From positions 186,001 through 250,000 of the forward strand of contig CALVKC010000001.1 in assembly GCA_944332505.1 (NCBI GenBank): 64,000 nucleotides of DNA, read 5' to 3'. The DNA comes from an uncultured Bacilli bacterium (GTDB taxonomy: Bacteria; Bacillota_I; Bacilli_A; RF39; UBA660). Position numbers and translations under genes: made by a program. The notes under the pieces were generated by a model. It ran no database searches and was not told the DNA's origin. It saw only the letters and a program-made list of their open reading frames with translations. Each line of letters starts with the position of its first letter. Within the stretch, counting starts at the first letter, position 1. Of the stretch, positions 45,335 to 54,593 are shown piece after piece.

Positions 45335-46552
45335 TTAAGCAAATCTAAGTTTACTAAAATAATTCTTTCTAATAGAATCAACCTTATCTATATTACGCTT
45401 TTTAATCTTAAATTTATTAATAGTATCTTTATCTATTAATAGTAAATATTTATTCTTTTTATTCTTAGATTTGATAGCATTTATATCCATTAAAAAATCT
45501 GTACTATGACCTTTATGTTTTTCTGGTTGCTCGAATATTAAAACAACTATATCACAATTATCTGAAACATATGCTTCAGTTATACTACCAGATAAGTATT
45601 CGTCTAGAAATTTTAAAAGAACAATCGGCTCAAATTTTTCATATGAACTTTCTTTTCTATATCCATTGTTTAAGATATTAGCAATTAAATCATCCACTTT
45701 AATATGATGATTATTAATATCAACATACCCATCAATAATTTTATATTTATTATTAATATGGTGATTATGTTTTTTCAGCTCAGGTTCTTCTAAAATATTA
45801 ATATTTTCAACTTCTTTGTTATTAGATTCTGATTCTTCTTTTTTGTTCTCATCAATATTCCCAATATATTGATATACATTTGTATTTTTAATGGATTTTA
45901 CAAATCTAAATACATTAGATTTTCTTAATTTTAAATTCGCTGAATCATTATGGGGTATTATATAAGGATTTTTATCCTTATATTTATCCCAATCAATATT
46001 TTCAATATCAACAGTAGATAATATAGTATCATATCTATCAAAACTACATGAAATATTGAACATCTTATTTTCTATATATTTATAAGGAATAGCTATAACA
46101 AACATATCCTTTAAATTGTTATCATCTATATATTGACAAGCATCTTCGTACTTGGTAAATGTTAATAAACTATCATCACTGTTCAATTCGGTCAATTTAT
46201 ATAAACTATCTAAATTTAAATTTAGATATTCATCTGATAATTGTTGTGTATATAATTTATTTGTTTTTATAGCACCTAACGGCACATAATCAAAATTCTT
46301 ATTAATAATAGCAAATTCATGATATGCTTTAAATTTACCATTATTATTATCAGTAGAATGAGATGGTGCATCAGAAATTGATACAAAATTATCCATAATT
46401 CTACAAATAGAAATTAATCCTAAAAAGCACAAATATTTTAAAGTATATAATCTTAAAATTTCTTCTAATTTAGAAGTAAATCTGATTACGCTTGTACCGA
46501 ATAAATCAAATCCAGATTTATCAAATGTAAATTCATATTTCTTAAATTTCAT
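45335..46552 (-). CDS. Hypothetical protein, 405 aa
   Basis: Two folded regions joined by a Glu/Asn/Lys-rich linker (around 235-265). A hydrophobic helix near 38-50 (YLCFLGLISICRIM) may be buried. Last gene of an operon from 47009; no family recognised. Confidence 0.65.
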   Translation of the reverse strand: MKFKKYEFTFDKSGFDLFGTSVIRFTSKLEEILRLYTLKYLCFLGLISICRIMDNFVSISDAPSHSTDNNNGKFKAYHEFAIINKNFDYVPLGAIKTNKLYTQQLSDEYLNLNLDSLYKLTELNSDDSLLTFTKYEDACQYIDDNNLKDMFVIAIPYKYIENKMFNISCSFDRYDTILSTVDIENIDWDKYKDKNPYIIPHNDSANLKLRKSNVFRFVKSIKNTNVYQYIGNIDENKKEESESNNKEVENINILEEPELKKHNHHINNKYKIIDGYVDINNHHIKVDDLIANILNNGYRKESSYEKFEPIVLLKFLDEYLSGSITEAYVSDNCDIVVLIFEQPEKHKGHSTDFLMDINAIKSKNKKNKYLLLIDKDTINKFKIKKRNIDKVDSIRKNYFSKLRFA

Positions 46553-46554
46553 AA

Positions 46555-46857
46555 CTATTCCCCTTCTATTATTAATTCACTTTCATGGAATAAATGACCA
46601 AGACCATCTATTTTTCCATATACAACATTATCATCTAATGGAACTTTTTCATCTTGTATCTTCATTCCAATCCTAAGAGCATATTCTAAAGCAGCTGGAT
46701 TACCATTTGAATCTTTCCATGAAATTCCATCATTAATATTAATCCAGTAATCTTCTGCAATAAACTCTTTATTACCTAAATCGGTATTTAATGTAAAAGA
46801 ATATCCTACATTAGATTTTGTTTTTAAAACTTTATTAGAATATTTATATTTATTCAT
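46555..46857 (-). CDS. Hypothetical protein, 100 aa
   Basis: Beta-rich small protein; its ATG overlaps the stop of the 51-aa gene (ATGA), 2 bp before the next gene. Unknown function. Confidence 0.65.
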   Translation of the reverse strand: MNKYKYSNKVLKTKSNVGYSFTLNTDLGNKEFIAEDYWININDGISWKDSNGNPAALEYALRIGMKIQDEKVPLDDNVVYGKIDGLGHLFHESELIIEGE

Positions 46858-47009
46858 AATAAACTCCTTTGCATCCTTAATTCATCAATTGTTTTACAAA
46901 ATTCGTAAAACTTATTTAATATTTCATCAGTATTTTGATTTTTCTTTTCTTTAACCATTTCAAAATACTTAGCTGGTTCAATTGCTACATTTTTGTTATT
47001 TTCTTCCAT
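46854..47009 (-). CDS. Small protein, 51 aa
   Basis: MEENNKNVAIEPAKYFEMVK to ELRMQRSLL, ATG 47009 behind GAGGTAAA. Helical and charged. Its terminal AGGAG is also the ribosome site for the next gene, so translation is coupled. Confidence 0.6.
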   Translation of the reverse strand: MEENNKNVAIEPAKYFEMVKEKKNQNTDEILNKFYEFCKTIDELRMQRSLL

Positions 47010-47046
47010 GTTTTTACCTCCATCATTATTATTTAAAGTTTATTAT

Positions 47047-47781
47047 TTAACAGTTTCTCCTTTCATACAATTTTAATATAATACATCTATCATCTTTTTC
47101 AAATCTAATTATATTAAAATCGGTTAAGTAGATTAGATTAATTAATAAATTTAATTCTTCTACAGTGCTATAATTTAAATCTATATAGTATTCTCTATCG
47201 GAGAATACTATTTTTACTACACCTGGGCCATTTATGATTAAATCATAAATATATTGAAAATTGTAATTTAATTTATTACATAAAGCTCCTGCTATTGTTT
47301 TTGTAAAATAATTAGCTTTATTGAAGTCTATATATTCTTCAAATCTAGTACATAACTGTCTTTCTATTCCTATAATATATCTATCATTAAAATTAAATTT
47401 TAATCTAGATTCTATTAAAGGTTTATTATCTCTAATATATTTAATTGTGTTATAATCAGCCGAATCTTCAATAAATACTTTATTTTGATTATAGGTATTT
47501 ATAGCTGGCTGATAATAATGAATAATTTCATGAATAAAACCATAAGTAATTACGGTTTTAATATCATTTATATTTTTTAATTCTAATATAGCAGGCATAT
47601 TTAATGTAATAATATCACCTGATACATTTTGATACATATAAAATCCAAATCTAATATCTTGATTAGTAGAATAATCAAATACTAATCTAGGAACTATAAT
47701 TTCTAATTCCATAATATCATTAATAATGATATTAATTGCTATCATAGCGAATTTTTCAATTTCTTTAAACATTTTAGTCAT
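47047..47781 (-). CDS. HEXXH protein, putative metallopeptidase
   Basis: 244 aa. GFIHEIIHYYQP (81-92) holds an HExxH zinc site and FIEDSADYNT follows 15 residues later with a possible third ligand. Two starts are possible: ATG 47781 overlapping the upstream stop, or ATG 47772 with better spacing. Substrate unknown; a second HEXXH gene lies at 32888. Confidence 0.65.
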   Translation of the reverse strand: MTKMFKEIEKFAMIAINIIINDIMELEIIVPRLVFDYSTNQDIRFGFYMYQNVSGDIITLNMPAILELKNINDIKTVITYGFIHEIIHYYQPAINTYNQNKVFIEDSADYNTIKYIRDNKPLIESRLKFNFNDRYIIGIERQLCTRFEEYIDFNKANYFTKTIAGALCNKLNYNFQYIYDLIINGPGVVKIVFSDREYYIDLNYSTVEELNLLINLIYLTDFNIIRFEKDDRCIILKLYERRNC

Positions 47782-48173
47782 TCCTTTCTACTGATTATAT
47801 TACCATATTTATTTTTATAGATAATTTTAGATTCATATTTAGGATATATACATCCTTTTTCAACTAATTTATCTAAAGCTTCTTTTTGTTTTTCTGAAAT
47901 ATTTTCAGGTCTTAAAATAAACTCATACCACACAGATATTAATCCTTCATTATAACAAATCCATTCTTCTGGTGCTTCTGTGATAGGTATTAAATTAATC
48001 AATTGATCAAAACTAATATTATGATTTTTACAATAAATATCTGATAATTTCATTTGATGAGATGGTACTGCATATTCTATACGACCATCTTTAAATATAA
48101 TAACTTCTAAATATGATATAAAATTTTTAGCATGTGTATCATAATCAAATACAGTATTCATATTAAGTTGCAT
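47778..48173 (-). CDS. Hypothetical protein, 131 aa
   Basis: AGGAGG before the ATG; coupled by ATGA overlap to the HEXXH gene. Mixed alpha/beta; no family. Promoter at 48198. Confidence 0.65.
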   Translation of the reverse strand: MQLNMNTVFDYDTHAKNFISYLEVIIFKDGRIEYAVPSHQMKLSDIYCKNHNISFDQLINLIPITEAPEEWICYNEGLISVWYEFILRPENISEKQKEALDKLVEKGCIYPKYESKIIYKNKYGNIISRKE

Positions 48174-48197
48174 TTTCTATTTCCTCCTATTCACAAA

Positions 48198-48212
48198 TAT
48201 AATATATAATTG
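48198..48212 (-). promoter_or_regulatory. Phage promoter, ATGTAA-N19-TATATTATA
   Basis: CAATTATATATTATA with ATGTAA 19 nt upstream; 25 bp before the start at 48173 and divergent from the plus gene at 48265. Confidence 0.65.
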
Positions 48213-48264
48213 ATTCTTTAGTTAATTACATTTTTATATATAACTGTGAAAGGAGAGATTAAAA

Positions 48265-49026
48265 ATGAATAAAATGACTAGTTTATTAAATAAAATTGAA
48301 CGACGTCTAGGTACAAACGTCATAAATCTCCCAAAAGAATTATCTAAAGAAAATTGGGTTAATATAATTAAAGAAGATACTCTTCCTACTTTCAGTAGAT
48401 ATTTACCTAATGCAATAAGAGTATTAGTAAATACAAAAGAAACAGACGAGGAAGGTTATTCTTGGGTTGACACAAATTTACCTGATTCTATAGTAATATT
48501 AGGTATAAGAGATATCGATTGGTCTGCATTTGGCGTTATAAATGGCGGATCTAGAACACCTGCTGGATTTGGTATCTACGATATGTTTTCAAGTCAATAT
48601 GGATTAGATGAAATAGGTTTATTACAAGCAAGAGCAGATGTTACATCGTTTTATAATACAACTATTTATCCTGAATTTAAATATCCTAATAAGGTAAGAT
48701 TTAAAACCGCTGCTGGTACAGCTGCGATAAACTTTCAGTATGATACAGTACCTTTAACATTATTAATTCAGCATAGTGAAGATTTATCATCTATAGCTCC
48801 AACAAAAATGGAAATATTTGAAGATTTAGCAACAGCCGATGTAGCTAGTTTTTTATATGAAAATTTAAAATATTTTGATAATTTAGAAACTGTTTTTGCT
48901 AATGTTGATATTAAAATAGATTCTCTAAAAGAGAGAGCAGATAGACGTGAAAATATAGTTAATGACTTAAAAGATGGTTACGTATCTGCAGCTAACTCTA
49001 ATCAACCATTAATATTTACAGTATAA
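48265..49026 (+). CDS. Virion structural protein candidate (neck/connector-like)
   Basis: 253 aa. MTSLLNKIERRLGTNVINLPKELSK-type start and KEDTLPTFSRYLPN resemble structural proteins conserved in contractile-tailed phages of Firmicutes, from memory. Beta-rich middle, C-terminal helix DIKIDSLKERADRRENIVND. One of three separate plus-strand structural islands. AAAGGAGAG site. Confidence 0.55.
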   Translation: MNKMTSLLNKIERRLGTNVINLPKELSKENWVNIIKEDTLPTFSRYLPNAIRVLVNTKETDEEGYSWVDTNLPDSIVILGIRDIDWSAFGVINGGSRTPAGFGIYDMFSSQYGLDEIGLLQARADVTSFYNTTIYPEFKYPNKVRFKTAAGTAAINFQYDTVPLTLLIQHSEDLSSIAPTKMEIFEDLATADVASFLYENLKYFDNLETVFANVDIKIDSLKERADRRENIVNDLKDGYVSAANSNQPLIFTV

Positions 49027-49054
49027 AAAATAAAATATATCTATACATTAAAAT

Positions 49055-49096
49055 AAATGGAAAATATAGGGATTTACCCTGATTTCATTTCCATTT
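49055..49096. terminator. Hairpin between convergent genes
   Basis: AAATGGAAA/TTTCCATTT outer arms and an inner AGGG/CCCT pair, between the genes ending at 49026 (+) and 49103 (-). Confidence 0.5.
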
Positions 49097-49102
49097 TGAT
49101 GG

Positions 49103-49321
49103 TTAGTAGCAATTTATATTTGCCACGTTCCCATTTTCAATACATATTAAACCATTATATGGTTTTGTATTGAACTTGGATCTAATGATGAAGTTTTTTA
49201 TATCATCAAATCCGATGATATCATGTTTAACATTGTTTGCTAGGTTAATATTATTCATAATATCATCAAACACTTTTAGATCATCACTATCAAGTGATGA
49301 TCTAATCTTTTGTATAGACAT
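49103..49321 (-). CDS. Hypothetical protein, 72 aa
   Basis: Start at ATG 49321 (MSIQKIRS), 9 nt after AGGAG. Helical N-terminal half, beta end. Promoter at 49344. Unknown. Confidence 0.6.
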   Translation of the reverse strand: MSIQKIRSSLDSDDLKVFDDIMNNINLANNVKHDIIGFDDIKNFIIRSKFNTKPYNGLICIENGNVANINCY

Positions 49322-49343
49322 TATAATCATCTCCTTTCATGAT

Positions 49344-49358
49344 TATAATATACAATTA
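49344..49358 (-). promoter_or_regulatory. Phage promoter, TTGTCA-N19-TATATTATA
   Basis: TAATTGTATATTATA with TTGTCA exactly 19 nt upstream. Confidence 0.7.
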
Positions 49359-49382
49359 AAAAATAATTGTTTGACAAAATAA

Positions 49383-49410
49383 AAGACTAGAGCATATTTG
49401 CTCTAGTCTT
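49383..49410 (-). terminator. Hairpin terminator
   Basis: AAGACTAGAGCA inverted repeat over the last codons of the gene at 49403, T-rich minus tail. Confidence 0.75.
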
Positions 49411-49687
49411 CTTCTAATAAAACAATAATATTATCTGAACTTATCCATTTATAATAATCTTTTTCAGCAACTTTTATTTTTTCTTTTATAGAGATTTGTA
49501 TATGGATAACATCGTCTTCTTTTTTAACGTCTATTATTTCATATATACTTAATGGTAAATCTATAAAATAATTATCTACTGTAAATAAATTTTTTAAGAA
49601 TTTATTATAACATGCTCCAGTATATAATATTTTATCCCCCTTTTTTAATTTACTCTCATCTATTGTTTTGCATCTTATCCCTATCAT
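49403..49687 (-). CDS. Hypothetical small beta protein, 94 aa
   Basis: KLKKGDKILYTGACYNKF and YEIIDVKKEDDVIHIQI suggest an SH3-like barrel. AAGGGG site; 13 bp behind the gene upstream. Unknown role. Confidence 0.65.
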   Translation of the reverse strand: MIGIRCKTIDESKLKKGDKILYTGACYNKFLKNLFTVDNYFIDLPLSIYEIIDVKKEDDVIHIQISIKEKIKVAEKDYYKWISSDNIIVLLEED

Positions 49688-49700
49688 TAGTAATTCCCCT

Positions 49701-50429
49701 TTACTCTAAACTTTTCATTTTATCAAAATAAGATAAATTTGATTTTTTACTTTCTACTTTTCTTCCTTCCTGTCCTTCAAAATCTCTATCCATATTATCA
49801 GGTTCAGTATTAAATGTATATAAATTATAACCACGTTCAGGTCGTTCTATATAATTTATCATATTTTGAGCCGCCTCAAATAAATTTATAGAATCTATTA
49901 TATATTTAAAACCTTCTAATCTGTTTATAGATATGTCACAATATGTATTAGAGGAAGATAGAAACATTCTTAATCCTCGCTCACTTTCTCCTCTAAAATT
50001 TACAAATATACATGGTTCAAATTGTAGATATTTATCCATAGATAATCCTGATATAATTATAGGAGAAGGTCTGGATAACATAATTAATTCACCATCTTTT
50101 TTAGCATATATATTACTATATCTTGGATCGGTAAAAAACTTATATGCTTCATCTAAAGCATATCTTAATTTAATAATATCAGTAATACCTATTCTAATAA
50201 AATCTTTTGTTTCTGTATGTTCTATTGACAAATAATAATCAAATTGTCTTTTTATATTAATTAAATTTTTATTTGCTTTTTGAGAGTAATATTCTACTTC
50301 TCTATGAAAATTTATTCTTTTATTTTCATTAATATAATAAGATAATCCTACGTTCATTTTTAATATAACTCTATTAGCGATTATCATAATATTATCGCTA
50401 ATTTTTTCATACTTTCCATAATCTATCAT
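49701..50429 (-). CDS. Hypothetical protein, 242 aa
   Basis: Mixed alpha/beta, acidic end. AGGGG site before the ATG at 50429; promoter at 50472. Family not recognised. Confidence 0.65.
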   Translation of the reverse strand: MIDYGKYEKISDNIMIIANRVILKMNVGLSYYINENKRINFHREVEYYSQKANKNLINIKRQFDYYLSIEHTETKDFIRIGITDIIKLRYALDEAYKFFTDPRYSNIYAKKDGELIMLSRPSPIIISGLSMDKYLQFEPCIFVNFRGESERGLRMFLSSSNTYCDISINRLEGFKYIIDSINLFEAAQNMINYIERPERGYNLYTFNTEPDNMDRDFEGQEGRKVESKKSNLSYFDKMKSLE

Positions 50430-50471
50430 TTTATAATCATCCCCTAAAAATATTTATACTATAATCATTAG

Positions 50472-50486
50472 TATAATATATAATTA
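50472..50486 (-). promoter_or_regulatory. Phage promoter, TATATTATA core
   Basis: TAATTATATATTATA directly behind the terminator of the gene at 50511. Confidence 0.6.
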
Positions 50487-50499
50487 AAACAAAAAATAA

Positions 50500-50522
50500 A
50501 GCTGTGCATATTATGCACAGCT
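50500..50522 (-). terminator. Hairpin terminator with stop codon in the stem
   Basis: AGCTGTGCATA inverted repeat; minus-strand TTTATTTTTTG tail; includes the final codons of the 50511 gene. Confidence 0.8.
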
Positions 50523-51461
50523 CTTTACCGTTAATTTCATTTCTTTATCTTTGAAATTAATCCAGATTTCTTTAGATACTTTTAGTTTTTCAGTATCTAG
50601 ATTTGATAACAGATTTCGTTTAGAAGATACAATAGAAAATTCATTTTCTGAAATATATCTGCAGAATGCAAATCTAACTGGTTCTCCATTTGCAGCTTTT
50701 ATGATATCTTCATATAATCCTTTTTCTGAAAGAATCTTAGCAACTGTTGAGAATACTGCTTCTCTCTTTTTCTTATCTTTTTCTCTAAGTGTTTGTAAAT
50801 CTACAAACTTATTTAATTGGAAAAGATTGAAAGGTACAATATATCTTTCAGGAATTTGTTGTGCATTTTTCAATGCTTCTAAAGAAGTTTTTGTCATGAA
50901 AATACATGGTCTTTTATTATCATATTCATCACCAGGATTCATATGACCAATAAAGAATTTAATTTCATCTGAATATAAGACACCGTTAATATCTACAGTA
51001 ATCGGTAATTGATTTCCTGTAGCTTGTAATACATTTAGTTCATATAACCCGGTAGGCATTTTGACTGGCTGAGTGAATTGAATATTATTATCAGTTAAAT
51101 GCTTCACTAGATGTTGCAAACGATGTTCTTCTTCTTTATTTTTTACGCTATTCTTTTTTTCTTTTTTCATAGCTTTCTTTTCTTCGTTTGTCATTACATG
51201 AACTGGACAAGTAGATCTATTAATCAATGTAATATTATCTACTTTAACTTTAGATTCTTTTTTAGCAGTGTCTTTTACTTCTTCTACTGTTTCTTCTTTT
51301 TTAGAATCTACTACTTCTTGTTCGACTGTAGAATTTTTAACCTGGTTATTAATTTTATTTTCTCTATTAGCTAAAAATTCATGCAAACATTTAAAGATTG
51401 AATCACATTTATTCAATCCTTGAGTATTAGATCCTAATCTGTCAATAAAAACTTGTTCCAT
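50511..51461 (-). CDS. Hypothetical protein, 316 aa, abundant-type codon use
   Basis: Residues 35-115 are low complexity Lys/Glu/Val-rich with a CPVHVM motif (85-90) and a basic stretch (KKAMKKEKKNSVKNK); 120-316 fold as a mixed domain. AAGGAGG site. Slightly richer in GC than neighbours. The CPV string loosely recalls the LICPV motif. Function unknown. Confidence 0.6.
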   Translation of the reverse strand: MEQVFIDRLGSNTQGLNKCDSIFKCLHEFLANRENKINNQVKNSTVEQEVVDSKKEETVEEVKDTAKKESKVKVDNITLINRSTCPVHVMTNEEKKAMKKEKKNSVKNKEEEHRLQHLVKHLTDNNIQFTQPVKMPTGLYELNVLQATGNQLPITVDINGVLYSDEIKFFIGHMNPGDEYDNKRPCIFMTKTSLEALKNAQQIPERYIVPFNLFQLNKFVDLQTLREKDKKKREAVFSTVAKILSEKGLYEDIIKAANGEPVRFAFCRYISENEFSIVSSKRNLLSNLDTEKLKVSKEIWINFKDKEMKLTVKSCA

Positions 51462-51501
51462 ATTATTTTCCTCCTTGTATGATTATCCTCATACTCACAT
51501 C

Positions 51502-51516
51502 TATAATATACAATTG
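51502..51516 (-). promoter_or_regulatory. Phage promoter, TTGTAA-N19-TATATTATA
   Basis: CAATTGTATATTATA with TTGTAA 19 nt upstream; 41 bp before the start at 51461. Confidence 0.7.
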
Positions 51517-51538
51517 AAATTTTTAATAGTTACAAAAT

Positions 51539-51563
51539 ATCAGTAGACTAAAAGTCTACTGAT
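51539..51563 (-). terminator. Hairpin terminator behind the endolysin
   Basis: ATCAGTAGACT inverted repeat, minus-strand ATTTTGTAAC tail that also forms the upstream half of the promoter at 51502. Confidence 0.65.
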
Positions 51564-51570
51564 TATATTA

Positions 51571-52506
51571 TTATTTACAATTTTTAGCAGGCACCCATCC
51601 ATAAGTTCCTATATGTATAGGATAATTAGATCCTGGATTATAATAAGTTACAGTATAATTTCCTGCAGGTGGTATCATTCCAGGACCATCTCCATTAGAT
51701 GACATATAACATTTAGAATTTCCATCAAAATATACAGTAGATCCTACCTCTATATTTTTAACAGGATTTTTATTTAAACCACAATTTATAGCAGGCACCC
51801 ATCCATAAGTTCCTATATGAATAGAGCATTTAGATCCAGGACTATAATAAGTAACTGGATAATTTCCTGCAGGTGGTATCATTCCAGGACCATCTCCATC
51901 TGCAGTGGAATAACATCTAGAATTTCCATCAAAATATACAGTAGATCCAACACCGATAGAAGCAGAATTAGATATATTATTATCATTATCTTGTTCTACT
52001 TTATTATCTTCATTCATTGCTATTTTAACTTTATTTTTGAATGTTTCCCAGCTATATGGAATATTATTCATCATTTGAGATGGACACCATTTTCCAGACC
52101 AATCATAATGTCTGTATAAATTATCAACTGATAATTTATATCTTTTTAAAATTTCACCTGCTAATATCGCAGCATTGTCACATGCTTTTGTTAAATCAGA
52201 ATCAGGATTTAAACATATCTCGATTGATATAGTATTATAATTTCCTTTTTCTGTTCCAGAATGCCATGATACTTCATCTTCAGGTATTGATTGTGTTGCA
52301 TATGTATCATCGATACAATAATGCCATGAAGCTTGATATACAGATCCAGTATTTTGAAGATAATTAGCATGGGCTATAGCTCCTGCTCCTTCTCCCCAAT
52401 TATCAGTCATATGAATAGTTACACCTATAACACTATTCATAGATATACCAGATCTAGCTCCATTTTCAATAATTGGTGCATGTTTAATTATTAATTTGTA
52501 ACTCAA
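51571..52506 (-). CDS. Endolysin: N-acetylmuramoyl-L-alanine amidase with two C-terminal repeats
   Basis: 311 aa. Residues ~20-165 are an Amidase_2/PGRP domain: GVTIHMTDNW with a zinc His, VSWHSGT, NTISIEICLN and RHYDWSGKWCP with the second His and the Cys ligand. Two ~55-residue repeats follow (VGSTVYFDGNSRCYSTADGD, PAGNYPVTYY, HIGTYGWVPA), an SH3b-like wall-binding pair. It cuts the peptide from the glycan in peptidoglycan; no signal peptide, so a holin is expected. The type points to a Gram-positive host. Confidence 0.9.
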   Translation of the reverse strand: MSYKLIIKHAPIIENGARSGISMNSVIGVTIHMTDNWGEGAGAIAHANYLQNTGSVYQASWHYCIDDTYATQSIPEDEVSWHSGTEKGNYNTISIEICLNPDSDLTKACDNAAILAGEILKRYKLSVDNLYRHYDWSGKWCPSQMMNNIPYSWETFKNKVKIAMNEDNKVEQDNDNNISNSASIGVGSTVYFDGNSRCYSTADGDGPGMIPPAGNYPVTYYSPGSKCSIHIGTYGWVPAINCGLNKNPVKNIEVGSTVYFDGNSKCYMSSNGDGPGMIPPAGNYTVTYYNPGSNYPIHIGTYGWVPAKNCK

Positions 52507-52547
52507 TTAACACAACTCCTATATTATAGATTTTAATAAAAAATAAA

Positions 52548-52572
52548 AGGCATAACCAAAAAGGTTATGTCT
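52548..52572 (-). terminator. Hairpin terminator of the helicase operon
   Basis: AGGCATAACC/GGTTATGYCT inverted repeat, minus-strand TTTTATTTTTTATT tail. Confidence 0.7.
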
Positions 52573-52592
52573 TATCTTTTATTAATTTATAG

Positions 52593-54104
52593 CTATGTTA
52601 TTCTTTTTACTGGACAAATTAATTTAGGTATTGTATTCATTCTTTCATTTATTTCAAATTCATTCATTACTATATTTGTACATTTTGTAGCATATTTATT
52701 AAATATAGGTTTCTTAGAATTAAAATAAGATTTACAATAAAAGAATCCATCATCTACACAATCTATATAAAATGTATTATCCGCTCTGGTTCTTCCTAAT
52801 GTTTGTCTTGCTAATACTTCAGATCTAAAAGGTTCTGCTAAAACTACTGTTACTTTTAAGCCATGAATATCCATTGCAGCTCCACATGATTTAGTTGTAC
52901 TTAATATAATACGTTTATTTAACATATCTTCTTTTTGATCATCTGGAATTATACTCGTATAAATACCTATCTGATATTTGTACTGTGGATATGCATTTAT
53001 TAAAAAATCATAAAACTTACTTATTGCTTTATTTGTTCCTATATAAATCAACGCTTTGGTTCCATCTTGTGTTAATTTAAATATTTTATCCATTAATACA
53101 TAAGAAAAATTTAAAAATCTTTCATTATCTATTACCCAGTCTATATAAGCTAATCGATTAAATCCAAATTTATTTTTACAACCAGATATAATAGCTGGAG
53201 ATGGTTTAGAATTAAAATGCATTGCTATGTATTGAGTATGAGGATCTTTATCCTCTTTAAATAAATCTATTTTAGGAACATTTTTAAATGCTAATTGGTA
53301 TATATTATCTTCATTTTGAGCTGACCTTTTAGGTGTAGCTGTTAAATATAAATTTTTATATGTATTTGTATGATAATCTATTTTCAATATATTATCAAAA
53401 TTTTGATGTGCTTCATCATATACTTTAATACCTATTTTTAAATATTTAAATAGTAAACCTATTTTATCCCATCCATTTTTATCACCATATGATTTTAAAG
53501 TTGCATGTGATGCTAAAAATATCTTATATTGTCCAACATCTCTGTTAAACAATCTTTCTATTGAATTAGAACCTTCAATAATATAAATTTCTCGTGGTTT
53601 AATATCAGTATATTCTTCTATACGATCTTTCCACTGATTGATAATACCTTTTGTACTAGCTATTATAATGCTTCGTACAAGCCAATAAGAGATAGCTGCT
53701 ACTGTTACATAAGTTTTTCCTTTTCCTGTATTAAGATTTATACTTAATTGAGATTTAGCTGAATTGCTATGATATTCAGCTTTTCCTAATATAAATCTTA
53801 ATGCTTCTCTTTGTTCATTATCTCTAGGCATATTTTTAATCATAATAGGCTCTGATACATATTCAAATTCATCATAATTATTATCTACTTTTGCATCTCC
53901 GTTTAATGTAAATTCTAACCATGATATATCTAATCCTCTAGGAAGGATTAATACTTTTCTTTTTTGATCATAATCTAACCCTTTCATATAATAAGAATGA
54001 GTTACAGGGTCATATATAGTAAAAAAATATTCTAGTTTAGGACAATCCCCTAATTCATAATTATTAACTTCTATTCTTGAATGTTTAACAATTATTTTTG
54101 ACAT
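52593..54104 (-). CDS. SF2 DEAH-type helicase (UvsW/type III restriction-like)
   Basis: 503 aa. Walker A NTGKGKT (125-131), DEAH (230-233), motif III TATP (255-258), then a C-terminal RecA lobe with QTLGRTRADNTFYIDCVDDG (motif VI area). The N-terminal 95 residues may be a DNA-binding accessory domain. Role in recombination, replication fork processing or transcription release. The last residues read LICPVKRIT (495-503), the recurrent short motif. Ribosome site GAGGTG, shared with the next upstream gene's arrangement. Confidence 0.88.
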   Translation of the reverse strand: MSKIIVKHSRIEVNNYELGDCPKLEYFFTIYDPVTHSYYMKGLDYDQKRKVLILPRGLDISWLEFTLNGDAKVDNNYDEFEYVSEPIMIKNMPRDNEQREALRFILGKAEYHSNSAKSQLSINLNTGKGKTYVTVAAISYWLVRSIIIASTKGIINQWKDRIEEYTDIKPREIYIIEGSNSIERLFNRDVGQYKIFLASHATLKSYGDKNGWDKIGLLFKYLKIGIKVYDEAHQNFDNILKIDYHTNTYKNLYLTATPKRSAQNEDNIYQLAFKNVPKIDLFKEDKDPHTQYIAMHFNSKPSPAIISGCKNKFGFNRLAYIDWVIDNERFLNFSYVLMDKIFKLTQDGTKALIYIGTNKAISKFYDFLINAYPQYKYQIGIYTSIIPDDQKEDMLNKRIILSTTKSCGAAMDIHGLKVTVVLAEPFRSEVLARQTLGRTRADNTFYIDCVDDGFFYCKSYFNSKKPIFNKYATKCTNIVMNEFEINERMNTIPKLICPVKRIT

Positions 54105-54136
54105 TTAATCACCTCAATATATAGTCGTAATTAAAA

Positions 54137-54541
54137 TTAATAATTAACTTTAACTTGATAATATTTTTCTTCTGTGTCATCTTCATCATCATATAAACGT
54201 ACAACTGGTTTTACCAGTTTTCTTCCTTTAGTAGGATTTTGTAATCTTAAACAATAATCATTAATATTACCATATTCAAAATTAGGTAATTGATTTACAT
54301 ATAATCTGTCTCTAGCTCTAAATGTTACAGCATCACCTTTTTCTAAATTTAATTTTTCAAAATTTTTAATGCAATCAAATACGGCATAATTTGCTTTTTT
54401 GCCAGATTTTAAATCATATAAATCTTTAAATACCATATTATATTTTCTTTTATTATTGCGATCTTTGGTAATACTATACCCATTAAATATAGCTAAATAC
54501 ATTCGTCTTATATCTTTATCAAATTTCACTATTTTAGACAT
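54137..54541 (-). CDS. Hypothetical protein, 134 aa, LVKPVVRL motif
   Basis: Beta-rich small protein; AVTFRARDRLYVNQLPNFEY could be an OB-like core. LVKPVVRL at 109-116 precedes an acidic stretch (YDDEDDTEEK), close to the motif at the ends of the helicase and RNAP beta'-C. It lies between those two genes, so a shared partner is plausible. Confidence 0.65.
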   Translation of the reverse strand: MSKIVKFDKDIRRMYLAIFNGYSITKDRNNKRKYNMVFKDLYDLKSGKKANYAVFDCIKNFEKLNLEKGDAVTFRARDRLYVNQLPNFEYGNINDYCLRLQNPTKGRKLVKPVVRLYDDEDDTEEKYYQVKVNY

Positions 54542-54565
54542 TTTATCACCTCATTATATAAAAAA

Positions 54566-54593
54566 GAATCAGAGGAAATTAATCCTCTGATTC
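54566..54593 (-). terminator. Hairpin terminator at RNAP beta'-C end
   Basis: GAATCAGAGGA inverted repeat containing the last codons (NESED stop); minus-strand TTTTTTATATAATG tail. Confidence 0.75.

Noticed and set aside
51111..51374. Phe-rich plus-strand frame resembling a membrane protein
   Set aside because: Reverse complement of Lys/Glu codons in the 50511 gene; no ribosome site.
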